Notes under the pieces: model-generated
Seen by the model: only the letters and a program-made list of their open reading frames with translations
The model's database searches: none
What the model was told of the DNA's origin: nothing
Translations under genes and position numbers: made by a program
DNA from: Achromobacter aloeverae
Lineage (GTDB): Bacteria; Pseudomonadota; Gammaproteobacteria; Burkholderiales; Burkholderiaceae_B
DNA length: 64,000 nucleotides
NCBI RefSeq assembly: GCF_004121055.1
Contig: NZ_PYAL01000001.1
Span: 620,001 to 684,000, forward strand
Reading direction: 5' to 3'
Part shown: positions 40,077-48,787 of the stretch, piece by piece
Layout: every line of letters starts with the position of its first letter
How positions within the stretch are numbered: the stretch's first letter is position 1

Positions 40077-41027
40077 CTAGCGGTAGACCGGGTCCGGCTG
40101 CGTGTAGAACGCATGCAGGATGTGATAGACCATGTAGTAGTTCTTCTGTTGGAAGCTGGCGTGCGAGATGCCCGGCATCACCGTGAACTGCTTGAAAGTG
40201 TTCGGCAGCCGGGCGAAGAAGGCCATCAGGTCTTCGAATGAGGCGATGCCGTCGTATTCGCCCCGCATGACGATGACCGGCAGGTCGATCTTCGCGGGAT
40301 CGACCAGCGGCAGTCTGGAGCACATGTCGACGTAGGTGCCGGTGGGCATGGAGTTGTCCAGCGACAGGATGGCGTCGGCGAAGGCGGACACGGTGTTGTC
40401 GTCGGCGCAACCGGGATGGTCGCGCGTGAAGATGCTTTGCACGAAGGCGCGATCGATGGGCCGGCGATTCCTGGCGATGAATTCCGGCAGGCGCTGCTTG
40501 CGCTGCGCCAGCGTGGGGCTGCCCTCCCCGGTCCAGACGAAGGCATCCAGCGCCAGGCGCGCCACCCGTTCCGGATACTGCTGCGCGAACAGCGCCGCCT
40601 TCAGCGCGCCCGAGGAAATACCGTACATGTGCAGGCGCGTATCCCGCGCGCGCGCCAGGATGTACGCGCTGCCGGCGGCCAGGTCCAGCGCGCCGTTGGC
40701 AATGTCGGAATTGACGGGCCGATGCTTGCTGGAACGGCCATAGCCCTCGTTGTCCATGCACCAGGTGTCGAAGCCGCGCGCGGCGAACCAGTCCATGGCC
40801 GAGGAATCGGGCCGTCCCGGGACGCTGAGATCGAACGTGGGCTGCGAGGCCATGGACGAGCCGTGCACGAAGAATATCGTGCCGGCATGCGGCACGCCGG
40901 CGGCGGCCGGCTTGTGCCAGAGGAACAGGTCGACGTCGTCGCGCCGGGTCCAGTGTTCCTCGCCGCCATGCCAGGTCACGGCGTTGGTGCCGCCCAGGGC
41001 GTCGTGCGCGGATGCTGCTGATGACAT
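40077..41027 (-). CDS. Alpha/beta-hydrolase
   Basis: Serine hydrolase of 316 residues with the oxyanion segment FFVHGSSMASQPTF, a nucleophile elbow YGISSGALKA (GxSxG), an acid near RGEYDGIASFE and catalytic His in MPGISHASF. Start ATG 41027 has GAGAGG seven bases upstream. It precedes a Bug receptor and follows a LysR gene on the same strand. Substrate not predictable; esterase, C-C hydrolase and dehalogenase are all in this fold. Confidence 0.88.
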   Translation of the reverse strand: MSSAASAHDALGGTNAVTWHGGEEHWTRRDDVDLFLWHKPAAAGVPHAGTIFFVHGSSMASQPTFDLSVPGRPDSSAMDWFAARGFDTWCMDNEGYGRSSKHRPVNSDIANGALDLAAGSAYILARARDTRLHMYGISSGALKAALFAQQYPERVARLALDAFVWTGEGSPTLAQRKQRLPEFIARNRRPIDRAFVQSIFTRDHPGCADDNTVSAFADAILSLDNSMPTGTYVDMCSRLPLVDPAKIDLPVIVMRGEYDGIASFEDLMAFFARLPNTFKQFTVMPGISHASFQQKNYYMVYHILHAFYTQPDPVYR

Positions 41028-41148
41028 GAATCGACCTCTCATCGTCTGCGTTTGAAGCTTGCGATGTTGAGCGCCGGCGCGCGGCGATTCAATGCCTATC
41101 GATGAACAGACTGTTCACGGGCCGTCCGCGCGCGTCAATTCGCGCGGG

Positions 41149-42048
41149 TCAATCCCAATAGGGCTGTTCGCCGAATTGCGCCACCAGGAAATCGACGAAC
41201 AACCTGGTGCAATGCGCCATGGTGGGATTGGGCAGATAGGCGGCATAGAGCGCCCGCTCCGGCAGGCGATAGTCCGCCAGCACGCGCCGCAGCCTGCCAT
41301 CGCGCAAGGCCTCGCTGGCCGCGAACGTCGGCACCACGGCGATGCCCAGGTCCGCGAGCGCGGCCTCCACCACGGCGTCGGCGCTGTTGGCCTTGAAATT
41401 CCCCTTGGGCTTGACCGCGCAATCGCCGTCCGGTCCCTGGAAGGTCCACTCCCCCCGCGCATTGGCGAAGTAGACCAGGCAGTTGTGCGCCGCCAGGTCG
41501 GCCGGCGTGAGGGGCGCCGGGCGGCGCGCCAGGTAGGCCGGGCTGGCGCAGGCGACCATGCGCATCGGCGCCAGCCGCCGGGCGACCAGCGACAGCAGCA
41601 CCGGTTCGTCGGCCTGCCGGATGACCACGTCGGCGCCGCCGGTGATAAGGTCGGGAAACTGCTGGCTCAGGTCCACGTCGACCGATACCTCGGGATAGCG
41701 CGCCAGGAAACGCGCGATGGCCGGCAGCAGATGGCGCCGGCCGAAGGTCATGGCGGAGCTGATGCGGATGTGCCCGCCCGGCGAACTGCGGAATTGCTCG
41801 ATTTCGTGGCGGGCGTCCTCGGCGTGGGCGATCAGTTGGCGGCAGCGATCGTGAAACAGCTCGCCGGCCGGCGTGAGGCCCAGCTTGCGGGTGGTGCGGT
41901 GCAGCAGCCTGACGCCCAGCGATCGCTCCAGATCGGCCATGTGCTTGCTCGCCAGCGCCTTGGAGATGCCCAGCTTTTCCGCCGCCCGGGAGAAGCTCTT
42001 GGTATCGGCGATGGCCGAAAACGTCAGGAATTCGTTCAGGTCGAGCAT
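41149..42048 (-). CDS. LysR-family transcriptional regulator
   Basis: A 299-residue regulator with N-terminal winged helix (FSRAAEKLGISKALASKHMADLERSLG, about residues 18-45) and the LysR substrate-binding domain. The pattern HDRCRQLIAHAEDA plus ISSAMTFGRRHLLPAI resembles the DsdC/CrgA-like branch. It may control the downstream alpha/beta-hydrolase and Bug genes or the divergent MFS gene. The ATG 42048 start gives the standard N-terminus. Confidence 0.92.
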   Translation of the reverse strand: MLDLNEFLTFSAIADTKSFSRAAEKLGISKALASKHMADLERSLGVRLLHRTTRKLGLTPAGELFHDRCRQLIAHAEDARHEIEQFRSSPGGHIRISSAMTFGRRHLLPAIARFLARYPEVSVDVDLSQQFPDLITGGADVVIRQADEPVLLSLVARRLAPMRMVACASPAYLARRPAPLTPADLAAHNCLVYFANARGEWTFQGPDGDCAVKPKGNFKANSADAVVEAALADLGIAVVPTFAASEALRDGRLRRVLADYRLPERALYAAYLPNPTMAHCTRLFVDFLVAQFGEQPYWD

Positions 42049-42398
42049 GGGGTCTACCCGGAGATGCCCGCGGTCCGCGCGCCTGTCGCGCGGCGCCCGG
42101 GCGCGGCCTCGGATCCAGGCTGCGGCCATATTAGCGCAGCAGCGCTCGTCGACGGCAGGGCCGGGACGCTCGCGGGACAGGGCCCGGCGGCGGTGGGAAC
42201 GCGGATGGCGATGGGACGGACCACGGCGACGGGCGCGGAACTTGCGGGCCGGGCGCGGCCCGCGGCCCGCGGCACCTGGCAGCCGACTGCCGGACCGCCG
42301 GACTGCCGGACTGCCGGACTGCCGGACCGCCGGACCGCCGAACCGCCGAACCGCCTACGGAAAACAAGGAAGACGCCGCACTCCGGCTCTCCGCCAGC
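42049..42398. other. Intergenic region between LysR and MFS genes
   Basis: A 350-base, very GC-rich gap between divergent genes. It includes the 8-bp repeat array at 42290-42353. No promoter hexamers, terminator or additional gene can be supported. Confidence 0.5.
42290..42353 (+). repeat. Eight tandem copies of an 8-bp repeat (CCGGACYG/CCGAACCG)
   Basis: Eight consecutive octamers starting at 42290, ordered CCGGACCG, three CCGGACTG, two CCGGACCG and two CCGAACCG. A 7-bp degenerate copy precedes them. The array is 45 bases before the first ATG of the MFS gene. Confidence 0.9.
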
Positions 42399-43895
42399 AT
42401 GGATCGCCCCCCGCCCATCGCCAGCATGAACCGCCTACCGCCTCCCACCCAGGTGAACCAAGGCCCGGAGCCGCCACCGGACAGCATCACCAGCGACATC
42501 CCCGCCCGCCTCGACCGGCTGCCCTGGTCGGGTTGGCACTGGCGCATCACGCTGGCGCTGGGCGTGGCCTGGGTGTTGGACGGCCTGGAAGTGACCCTGG
42601 TCGGGTCCATCGGCGGCGTGCTGCAACGCGCCGACACGCTGGCCCTGTCGGCGACCGAGGTCGGCTGGGCCGGATCGCTGTACATCGCCGGCGCGGTGAT
42701 CGGCGCCCTGGGATTCGGCCGCCTGGCGGACCGCCTGGGACGCAAGAGACTGTTCCTGCTCACGCTGGGCATCTACATGGCGGCCACGCTGGCGACCGCG
42801 TTTTCCCAGGGTTTCGTCTTCTTCGCGGTTTGCCGCTTCGCCACCGGGCTGGGCATAGGCGGCGAATATGCCGCCATCAATTCGGCCATCGACGAGCTGA
42901 TACCCGCCCGCGTGCGCGGCCGCGTCAACCTGGCCATCAACGGCAGCTTCTGGCTGGGCGCCGCCCTGGGCGCGGGCCTGAGCCTGCTGCTGCTGGACCC
43001 CCGGGTATTGGGGCCGGCGCTGGGCTGGCGCGCGGGCTTCGGCCTGGGTGCGGTACTCGCGCTGGCGATCCTGCTGGTCCGGCGCGACGTGCCGGAAAGC
43101 CCACGCTGGCTGCTCTCGCATGGACGCGCCGACGAGGCGCGGCGTGTCGTCGACGCCGTCGAGGCGCACGTGCGCGTCCGGCACGGCGACCTGCCGCCCG
43201 CGCACGGCAGCATTACCTTCCATCGCCATGCCGGCGCCAGCCTGCGCGACGTCGCGCGCGTCCTGCTGCGGCGATACCGGCGGCGCAGCGCGGTGGCGCT
43301 GGCCCTGATGGTGTCGCAGGCGTTTTTCTACAACGCCATCTTTTTTACCTATGCGCTGGTGCTGACCCGCTACATGGGCGTATCCGGGGAGCGCGTGGCG
43401 CTGTACGTCTTTCCCTTCGCGCTGGGCAACGTGCTGGGCCCGCTGGCGCTCGGCCCCCTGTTCGACCGGGTTGGGCGCCGGCGCATGATCGCCGTGACCT
43501 ATGTCTGCTCGGGGCTGGCCCTGGCGGCGACGGCCTGGGTATTCCTGCGCGGATGGCTGGGGGCCGATGGCCTGGCCTTGTGCTGGTCGGCGGTGTTCTT
43601 CCTGGCGTCGGCGGCCGCCAGCTCGGCCTATCTGACCGTCAGCGAGGTATTCCCGCTGGAAACGCGGGCGCTGGCGATCTCGATCTTCTATGCCGTGGGT
43701 ACGGGCGTGGGCGGGGTGGCCGGCCCGGCCTTGTTCGGATACCTGATCGAGACCGGCACCCGGGCCGACCTGGCGGGCGGCTACCTGGCGGCCGCCGCGC
43801 TGGTGATCGTCGCGGGCGGGCTGGCCTTGCGCCACGGCGTGGACGCGGAACGCAAGCCGCTGGAGGAAATCGCCACGCCCCTGGGGGCGGAATAG
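42399..43895 (+). CDS. MFS transporter (metabolite:proton symporter type)
   Basis: Twelve-helix importer-like MFS protein of up to 498 residues. Helix 1 carries VLDGLEVTLVGSIGGVL (the D-G-x-E pattern of aromatic-acid and sugar-acid symporters), loop 2-3 has GRLADRLGRKRLF and helix 4 CRFATGLGIGGEYAAINSAI. The first 35 residues are Pro-rich; ATG 42426 or a GTG at residue 19 are alternative starts, none with a good Shine-Dalgarno. Divergent from a LysR gene. Substrate unknown. Confidence 0.88.
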   Translation: MDRPPPIASMNRLPPPTQVNQGPEPPPDSITSDIPARLDRLPWSGWHWRITLALGVAWVLDGLEVTLVGSIGGVLQRADTLALSATEVGWAGSLYIAGAVIGALGFGRLADRLGRKRLFLLTLGIYMAATLATAFSQGFVFFAVCRFATGLGIGGEYAAINSAIDELIPARVRGRVNLAINGSFWLGAALGAGLSLLLLDPRVLGPALGWRAGFGLGAVLALAILLVRRDVPESPRWLLSHGRADEARRVVDAVEAHVRVRHGDLPPAHGSITFHRHAGASLRDVARVLLRRYRRRSAVALALMVSQAFFYNAIFFTYALVLTRYMGVSGERVALYVFPFALGNVLGPLALGPLFDRVGRRRMIAVTYVCSGLALAATAWVFLRGWLGADGLALCWSAVFFLASAAASSAYLTVSEVFPLETRALAISIFYAVGTGVGGVAGPALFGYLIETGTRADLAGGYLAAAALVIVAGGLALRHGVDAERKPLEEIATPLGAE

Positions 43896-44064
43896 GCCGC
43901 GCAGGATGGCGACCGGCCCTGCCGGCGGGGCGCCGGGCCGGCGGTACGCGATTCGATATGGGCGTTATTGTCAAGTTGCGACGACTTGTACTCCCCGGAA
44001 CCTGTGGATGCAAACCTTGGTCTATGATCGGAATTCGTGTCGACTCACGCAAGCCGAGGTATGC

Positions 44065-44508
44065 ATGAACTGGAAGTTCACCGCCGTTTTCCTAATCGCC
44101 GGGCTGACCGCCTGCGCCCACAACAACGACACTATTTCGTCGACCAGCGATAGTAGTTCGAGCAGTGCCAGTAGTTCGAGCAGCGCCAGTAGTTCGACCG
44201 GCGCCGGCAGCTATGGCGGCGGCAGCACGTATGGGGGCGGCAGCTACGGGGGCGGCAGCTACGGCGGTAGCGGCTATGGCGGCGCGGCCACCGGCGGCGC
44301 GCGGGTCAGTTGCGACGCCCAGCCCGTGCAGAACATGATAGGCAAGACGCTCACCAACGAGACGACGGAGCAGGCTCGCACGGGATCGCATTCCGCCAAG
44401 GTACGGGTGCTCAAGCCTGGCCAGGTGATGACCATGGAATACGATCCGACCCGCATCAACCTGATCACGGACAAGAACAACGCGCTGACCGCCTTGCGTT
44501 GCGGTTGA
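44065..44508 (+). CDS. Lipoprotein with I78-family peptidase-inhibitor domain
   Basis: A 147-residue lipoprotein. The signal peptide ends in lipobox LTAC (Cys17). It is followed by a Ser-rich stretch (about residues 23-40), a Gly/Ser/Tyr repeat stretch (about 41-72), then a compact C-terminal domain (about 75-147) with PVQNMIGKTLTNE, KVRVLKPGQVMTMEYDPTRIN and a terminal CG, the pattern of the I78 elastase/subtilisin inhibitor family. The low-complexity part would lift the inhibitor domain off the membrane. GAGG precedes ATG 44065. Target protease unknown. Confidence 0.82.
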   Translation: MNWKFTAVFLIAGLTACAHNNDTISSTSDSSSSSASSSSSASSSTGAGSYGGGSTYGGGSYGGGSYGGSGYGGAATGGARVSCDAQPVQNMIGKTLTNETTEQARTGSHSAKVRVLKPGQVMTMEYDPTRINLITDKNNALTALRCG

Positions 44509-44530
44509 TCGCCCGATCACCCGATCACCC
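44507..44530 (+). repeat. 8-bp tandem repeat starting at the I78-inhibitor stop codon
   Basis: GATCGCCC followed by two GATCACCC copies (44507, 44515, 44523). The TGA stop overlaps the first unit. Confidence 0.85.
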
Positions 44531-44600
44531 TTACGGTTACGGGCCGCCGCCGGGCCGCGCCGCAATAACCGGAGTGCCGGGGCGCGGCGCCGGGCGCATC

Positions 44601-45422
44601 ATGCAAGGCATGCCTGCCAATTTACCGCTGAACCTGCCTCTTCCCCCGGCCCAACCCTGGGCCGACCCCTTGCCTGTCTCCGTCCCCGCCCCCGTCCCCG
44701 CTCCGCTCGCCGAACGCCTGGCACGCGTGGATGACGCCCGCCTGGCTCGGGATCTGGACGCGGGCGGCTGCGCGATCATCGACCGCCTGCTGACGCCCGC
44801 GATGTGCGATGCGCTGAGCGCCGCCTACGACGACAGCGGCCCCCCCGGCCAGCCGCGCTATCGCAGCCGCATCGTGATGCAGCGGCATGGCTTCGGCCGC
44901 GGCGAATATCAGTACTTCGCCTACCCCCTGCCGGACCTGGTGGCGGCGCTGCGCCTGGCGTTCTATCCCAGGCTGGTCGGCATCGCCAACGCCTGGAATG
45001 CCCGCCTGGGCAGCGACGCGCGCTACCCGGCGGCCCATGCCGAGTTCCTGGAGGCCTGCCATGCCGCCGGGCAGACACGACCCACGCCCTTGATCCTGCG
45101 CTACGGCGCGGGCGACTACAACTGCCTGCACCAGGATCTCTACGGCGAACACGTCTTCCCCTTGCAGGTGGCGGTGCTGCTCTCCGAACCCGGCCGCGAC
45201 TTCGAAGGCGGGGAGTTCGTCCTTACCGAACAACGGCCGCGCCAGCAGTCGCGCGTGGAGGTTGTCGATCTGCGCCAGGGCGACGCGGTGGTGTTCGCCG
45301 TCAACGAACGCCCCGTGGCCGGCACGCGCGGCGACTATCGGGTGAAGCTGCGCCACGGCGTCAGCCGGGTGCGCGCGGGAAGCCGCTACACGCTGGGCAT
45401 CATTTTCCACGACGCCGCCTGA
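44601..45422 (+). CDS. 2OG-Fe(II) oxygenase (Oxygenase-NA/COG3826 type)
   Basis: A 273-residue protein matching the COG3826 family in RSRIVMQRHGFGRGEYQYF, TPLILRYGAGDYNCLHQDL and RQGDAVVFAVNERPV. The iron ligands appear as HxD in CLHQDLYGEHVFPL and a distal His in KLRHGVSRV, with the 2-oxoglutarate Arg just after. The family has been annotated as catalysing oxidative demethylation of damaged nucleic acid by analogy with AlkB; that role is not demonstrated here. Its 3' end overlaps the convergent LysR gene by 23 bases. Confidence 0.87.
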   Translation: MQGMPANLPLNLPLPPAQPWADPLPVSVPAPVPAPLAERLARVDDARLARDLDAGGCAIIDRLLTPAMCDALSAAYDDSGPPGQPRYRSRIVMQRHGFGRGEYQYFAYPLPDLVAALRLAFYPRLVGIANAWNARLGSDARYPAAHAEFLEACHAAGQTRPTPLILRYGAGDYNCLHQDLYGEHVFPLQVAVLLSEPGRDFEGGEFVLTEQRPRQQSRVEVVDLRQGDAVVFAVNERPVAGTRGDYRVKLRHGVSRVRAGSRYTLGIIFHDAA

Positions 45423-46380
45423 GCCCAGGGGCGCGCGCCAATTGCTCCGCCGCGGCGATGGCCTGCGCCAGGAACGGCGACGCGTCGCCCCGACGCCAGC
45501 TGAGTATCACCGGCGACGTGAATGATGGAAGAGCCCCCACGCCGCGCGCCTTGTGCCTGCTACCCTCCGGAAAGGCGTTTTCATCGTGGGGCGGCCCGGC
45601 GGCGATGGGCAGGCTGAGCAGATCCGCGCGCAGCGACCGCTGCACGCTGGCCGGCACCACCGTCAAGCCCAGGCCCGCCGCGACCAGGCCCAGCGCCGTC
45701 TGCAGCTCATTGGCCTCCTGCACGACCACGGGCTGGTGGCCCGCCGCGCGAAACAGGCCCATCACGTGGTCGCCGTAGTTCGGCCGCGGCCGCGCCGGAT
45801 AAAGGACGAAAGGCTGCTCCGCGAGTTCGGCCACCGTCAGCCGCTTGCGCGCGGCCAGTCGATGCTGCAGCGGCAGGACGGCCACCAGCGGCTCGTCCAT
45901 CAACACGCGGCGCTCGATGGCCGGATCGTCGAAGGGGATGCGGCCGATGCCCAGGTCGATGCGGCCGCTCTTCAAGGCCTCTATCTGCGGCAAGGTGGTC
46001 ATCTCGCTCAGCCCCACCTCGACCCGCGCGTCCGCCTGTCGCAAATGGCGTATCAATTCAGGCACGAACCCGGACAAGGTGGACGGCACGAAGCCGATGC
46101 CGAACCAGCGGGCCGCATGCGCGCCCAGGCGCCGCGTGCCGACCACGATTTCGTCCAGGCGCGCACTCAACTGCAGGGATTGCTCATAGAAGAAGCGCCC
46201 CGCCTCGGTCAGCTTCAGTCCGCGGGTGCCCCGCTCGACCAGGCTCACGCCCAGCTCTTCCTCCAGCTGGCGGATCTGGCGCGACAGCGGGGGCTGCGCG
46301 ATATGCAGCGCGGCGGCCGCCCGGGTAAAACTGCCCTCGCGCGCCAGCGCCTGGAAATAACGCAGGTGCCTGAACTCCAT
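45400..46380 (-). CDS. LysR-family regulator, CatR/BenM-like
   Basis: A 326-residue LysR protein with MEFRHLRYFQALAREGSF at the N-terminus and AQPPLSRQIRQLEEELG in the recognition region, close to CatR/CatM/BenM, which respond to cis,cis-muconate. It is divergent from a catB-like gene across a site matching the BenM/CatM recognition sequence exactly. The effector domain contains an extra loop (about residues 270-292, including PHDENAFPEGSRHKARG) before SPVILSWRRGD that I do not expect in CatR. The last 23 bases overlap the 2OG oxygenase gene. Confidence 0.9.
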   Translation of the reverse strand: MEFRHLRYFQALAREGSFTRAAAALHIAQPPLSRQIRQLEEELGVSLVERGTRGLKLTEAGRFFYEQSLQLSARLDEIVVGTRRLGAHAARWFGIGFVPSTLSGFVPELIRHLRQADARVEVGLSEMTTLPQIEALKSGRIDLGIGRIPFDDPAIERRVLMDEPLVAVLPLQHRLAARKRLTVAELAEQPFVLYPARPRPNYGDHVMGLFRAAGHQPVVVQEANELQTALGLVAAGLGLTVVPASVQRSLRADLLSLPIAAGPPHDENAFPEGSRHKARGVGALPSFTSPVILSWRRGDASPFLAQAIAAAEQLARAPGLRRRRGK

Positions 46381-46384
46381 GGCT

Positions 46385-46399
46385 ATACCTCAAAAGTAT
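46385..46399. promoter_or_regulatory. CatR/BenM-type LysR binding site (ATAC-N7-GTAT)
   Basis: ATAC (46385-46388) and GTAT (46396-46399) separated by exactly seven bases match the recognition site established for BenM/CatM. It lies just upstream of the LysR start and about 80 bases before the cycloisomerase start. Confidence 0.8.
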
Positions 46400-46480
46400 G
46401 GACGCCAACCAATATAGTCTTGGACGCCCTCCCTTTCCAGGGCAATACTGCGGCTATTCATGATTACGCTCGTTTCAGGT

Positions 46481-47605
46481 ATGCCTACGCCCACTATCGT
46501 GTCGATCGAGACCCTCCTGGTCGATCTGCCCACCATCCGCGCCCACCAGCTGGCCATGACCGTCATGCAGAAGCAGACTTTGGTCATCGTGCGCCTGCGC
46601 GCCAGCGACGGCATCGAAGGGCTGGGCGAGGCCACCACCATAGGCGGGTTGGCCTACGGCGAGGAAAGCCCCGAGGGCATGAAGCTGGCCATCGACACTT
46701 ACCTGGCCCCGGCCCTGGTGGGCCAGGATGCCGGCAACGTCAATGCTGCCCTGCACCGCCTGGACAAGGTCGCGCGCGGCAACCGCTGCGCCAAGTCCGC
46801 GCTGGAAACCGCCCTGCTCGACGCCCAGGGCAAACGCCTGGGCGTGCCGGTGTCGGCGCTGCTGGGCGGCCATGTGCGCGATGCCCTGCCCGTGCTGTGG
46901 ACGCTGGCCAGTGGCGACACGGCGCGCGATATCGACGAAGCGCAGGCCCTGCTGGCCGCCGGCCGGCACGACACGTTCAAATTGAAGATAGGCCGGCGCG
47001 CCATCGCCGACGACGTGCGCCACGTGGCAAGCATCAAGACCGCGTTGGGCGAACGCGCGCGCGTCACCGTGGACGTCAACCAGGCCTGGAACGAAGCCGA
47101 CGCCGCCGGCGCCATCGCCCGCCTGGAGGCCGCCGGCGTGGACCTGATCGAACAGCCTATCGCCCGCGAGAACCGCGCCGGCATGGCGCGCCTGGCCGCG
47201 CGCTTCGTCGTCCCCATCATGGCGGACGAGGCAGTGGCCACGCCCGAGGACGCGTTGGAGCTGGCCCGCCTGGGCGCGGCCGACGTGCTGGCCCTGAAGA
47301 TCGCCAAGTCGGGCGGCCTGCACGGCGTGCTGCGCTGCGCCGCCGTCGGCGACGCGGCCGGCATGGCCTTGTATGGCGGCACCATGCTGGAAGGCTCCAT
47401 CGGCTCGGTAGCGTCGGCGCACGCGTTCCGCGCCCTGCCCACCATGGCCTGGGGCACGGAGCTTTTCGGGCCCCTGCTGCTCAAGGACGACATCGTGGCC
47501 AATCCGCCGCGCTACGAGGATTTCGCCATGCACGTGCCGGCCGGACCGGGGCTGGGGCTGATGCTGGACGAGGACAAGCTGGCGTTCTACAGCCGCAAGG
47601 GATAA
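46481..47605 (+). CDS. catB: Muconate cycloisomerase-like enzyme (enolase superfamily)
   Basis: A metal-dependent enolase-superfamily enzyme of 374 residues that would convert cis,cis-muconate to muconolactone. The MLE signature is present: the KxK base pair in FKLKIGRR (K167, K169), metal ligands in VTVDVNQAWNE, LIEQPI and IMADEAV, and a second lysine in LKIAKSGG. The start MPTPTIVSIETLLVDLPT matches the family; ATG 46460 is an alternative. It is followed by a Bug receptor, not catC/catA, so substrate identity within the MLE group is not certain. Confidence 0.87.
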   Translation: MPTPTIVSIETLLVDLPTIRAHQLAMTVMQKQTLVIVRLRASDGIEGLGEATTIGGLAYGEESPEGMKLAIDTYLAPALVGQDAGNVNAALHRLDKVARGNRCAKSALETALLDAQGKRLGVPVSALLGGHVRDALPVLWTLASGDTARDIDEAQALLAAGRHDTFKLKIGRRAIADDVRHVASIKTALGERARVTVDVNQAWNEADAAGAIARLEAAGVDLIEQPIARENRAGMARLAARFVVPIMADEAVATPEDALELARLGAADVLALKIAKSGGLHGVLRCAAVGDAAGMALYGGTMLEGSIGSVASAHAFRALPTMAWGTELFGPLLLKDDIVANPPRYEDFAMHVPAGPGLGLMLDEDKLAFYSRKG

Positions 47606-47683
47606 ATCCCGGCGCGCTGGCTACCCCGATTTACCACCCGGGCCGTGCCCGGGCAGGACAGAACAAGGACATAGGAGACTTCC

Positions 47684-48661
47684 ATGCGTATTACCCGAGT
47701 TCTCGCGCGCGCCATGCTGGCCGCCGGCTTTCTCCTGGGCGCGGCCGGCGCCCACGCCGCGGGCTACCCCGAACGGCCCGTCAAGTGGGTGGTTCCCTTC
47801 CCGCCGGGCGGCGCCATGGACGCCATCGCGCGCACGCTGGCCGAGGCCATGGGCCGCAAGCTGGGCACCTCGTTCATCGTCGAGAACCGCCCCGGCGCGG
47901 GCGGCAATATCGGAGCATCGACGGTGGCGCGCGCGGCGCCCGATGGCTACACCATCATGATCGCGGCCAACGGCATGGCCGTGAATCCCGCGCTGTACCA
48001 CGACATGAACTACGACCCCCAGAAGGACTTCGCGCCGATCTCCCTGCTGGCCATCGTTCCCAACGTGCTGGTGACCAATCCCCAGCGCAACGACGTGCAC
48101 AGCGTGGCCGACGTCATCGCGCAGGCCAAGGCCAAGCCCGGACGCTACACCTACGCGTCGGCCGGCGTCGGCACCTCCATCCACCTGGCGGGGGAGCTGT
48201 TCGCGTCGATGGCGCAAGTCGACATGCTGCACGTGCCCTACAAGGGCAGCGGCCCCGCGATGGCCGACCTGCTGGGCGGCCAGGTCGACTACATGTTCGA
48301 CAGCATCACGTCGGCCAAGCCCCACATCCTGGCCGGCAAGCTGCGCGCGCTGGCGGTCACCCCGTCCAAGCGCTCCTCGGCCCTGCCCGATGTGCCGACG
48401 GTGGCCGAGGCCGGCCTGCCCGGCTATGAATTGCTGCCCTGGTTCGGCGCTTTCGCTCCGGCCGGCACGCCGCCGGAAATCGTGCAGAAGCTCAACACGT
48501 CGATGCGCGAGGCGATGGCCGATCCGAAGGTCAAGGACACGCTGGACTCCATCGGCGCGGAACCGGTCGGCAGCACCCCCGACGAATTGCGAGCCCACCT
48601 GGCCAAGGAAACCTCGCAGTGGGCCGTGCTGGTGAAAGAACGCGGCATCAAGATCCAATAA
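47684..48661 (+). CDS. Bug-family (TctC-type) periplasmic solute-binding receptor
   Basis: Receptor of 325 residues with a signal peptide cleaved after AHA (about residue 25) and motifs VVPFPPGGAMDAIARTLAEA, ENRPGAGGNIGASTVA and VPYKGSGPAMADLLGG. AGGAG lies close before ATG 47684. It follows the cycloisomerase gene by 78 bases on the same strand, so it may bind a muconate- or lactone-like acid. A hairpin follows. Confidence 0.93.
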   Translation: MRITRVLARAMLAAGFLLGAAGAHAAGYPERPVKWVVPFPPGGAMDAIARTLAEAMGRKLGTSFIVENRPGAGGNIGASTVARAAPDGYTIMIAANGMAVNPALYHDMNYDPQKDFAPISLLAIVPNVLVTNPQRNDVHSVADVIAQAKAKPGRYTYASAGVGTSIHLAGELFASMAQVDMLHVPYKGSGPAMADLLGGQVDYMFDSITSAKPHILAGKLRALAVTPSKRSSALPDVPTVAEAGLPGYELLPWFGAFAPAGTPPEIVQKLNTSMREAMADPKVKDTLDSIGAEPVGSTPDELRAHLAKETSQWAVLVKERGIKIQ

Positions 48662-48709
48662 CGCCAGCAGCACCGCAAAGACACGCCGGGCAGGCATCCG
48701 GCGACTGAT

Positions 48710-48733
48710 GGCCGGCGCCCCAGGGCGCCGGCC
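48710..48733. terminator. GC-rich hairpin, candidate bidirectional terminator
   Basis: An 11-bp perfect inverted repeat (GGCCGGCGCCC and complement) around a 2-base centre lies between the convergent Bug and LysR genes. No T-run. Confidence 0.5.
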
Positions 48734-48787
48734 GTCGGCTTTGCGGCGCCGGCGCCTGGCGCTTGGCCTGGTGCGAGATACCCGGCA

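Noticed and set aside
42290-42353. Translational phase variation of the MFS gene by the 8-bp array
   Set aside because: The frame is open through the array, but no start codon lies upstream of it in that frame, so unit changes would not switch translation directly. Only a promoter or leader effect remains possible.
44601-45422. Calling the 2OG oxygenase an AlkB DNA-repair enzyme
   Set aside because: It matches a different family whose nucleic-acid role is only an annotation by analogy; no AlkB-specific motif was seen.
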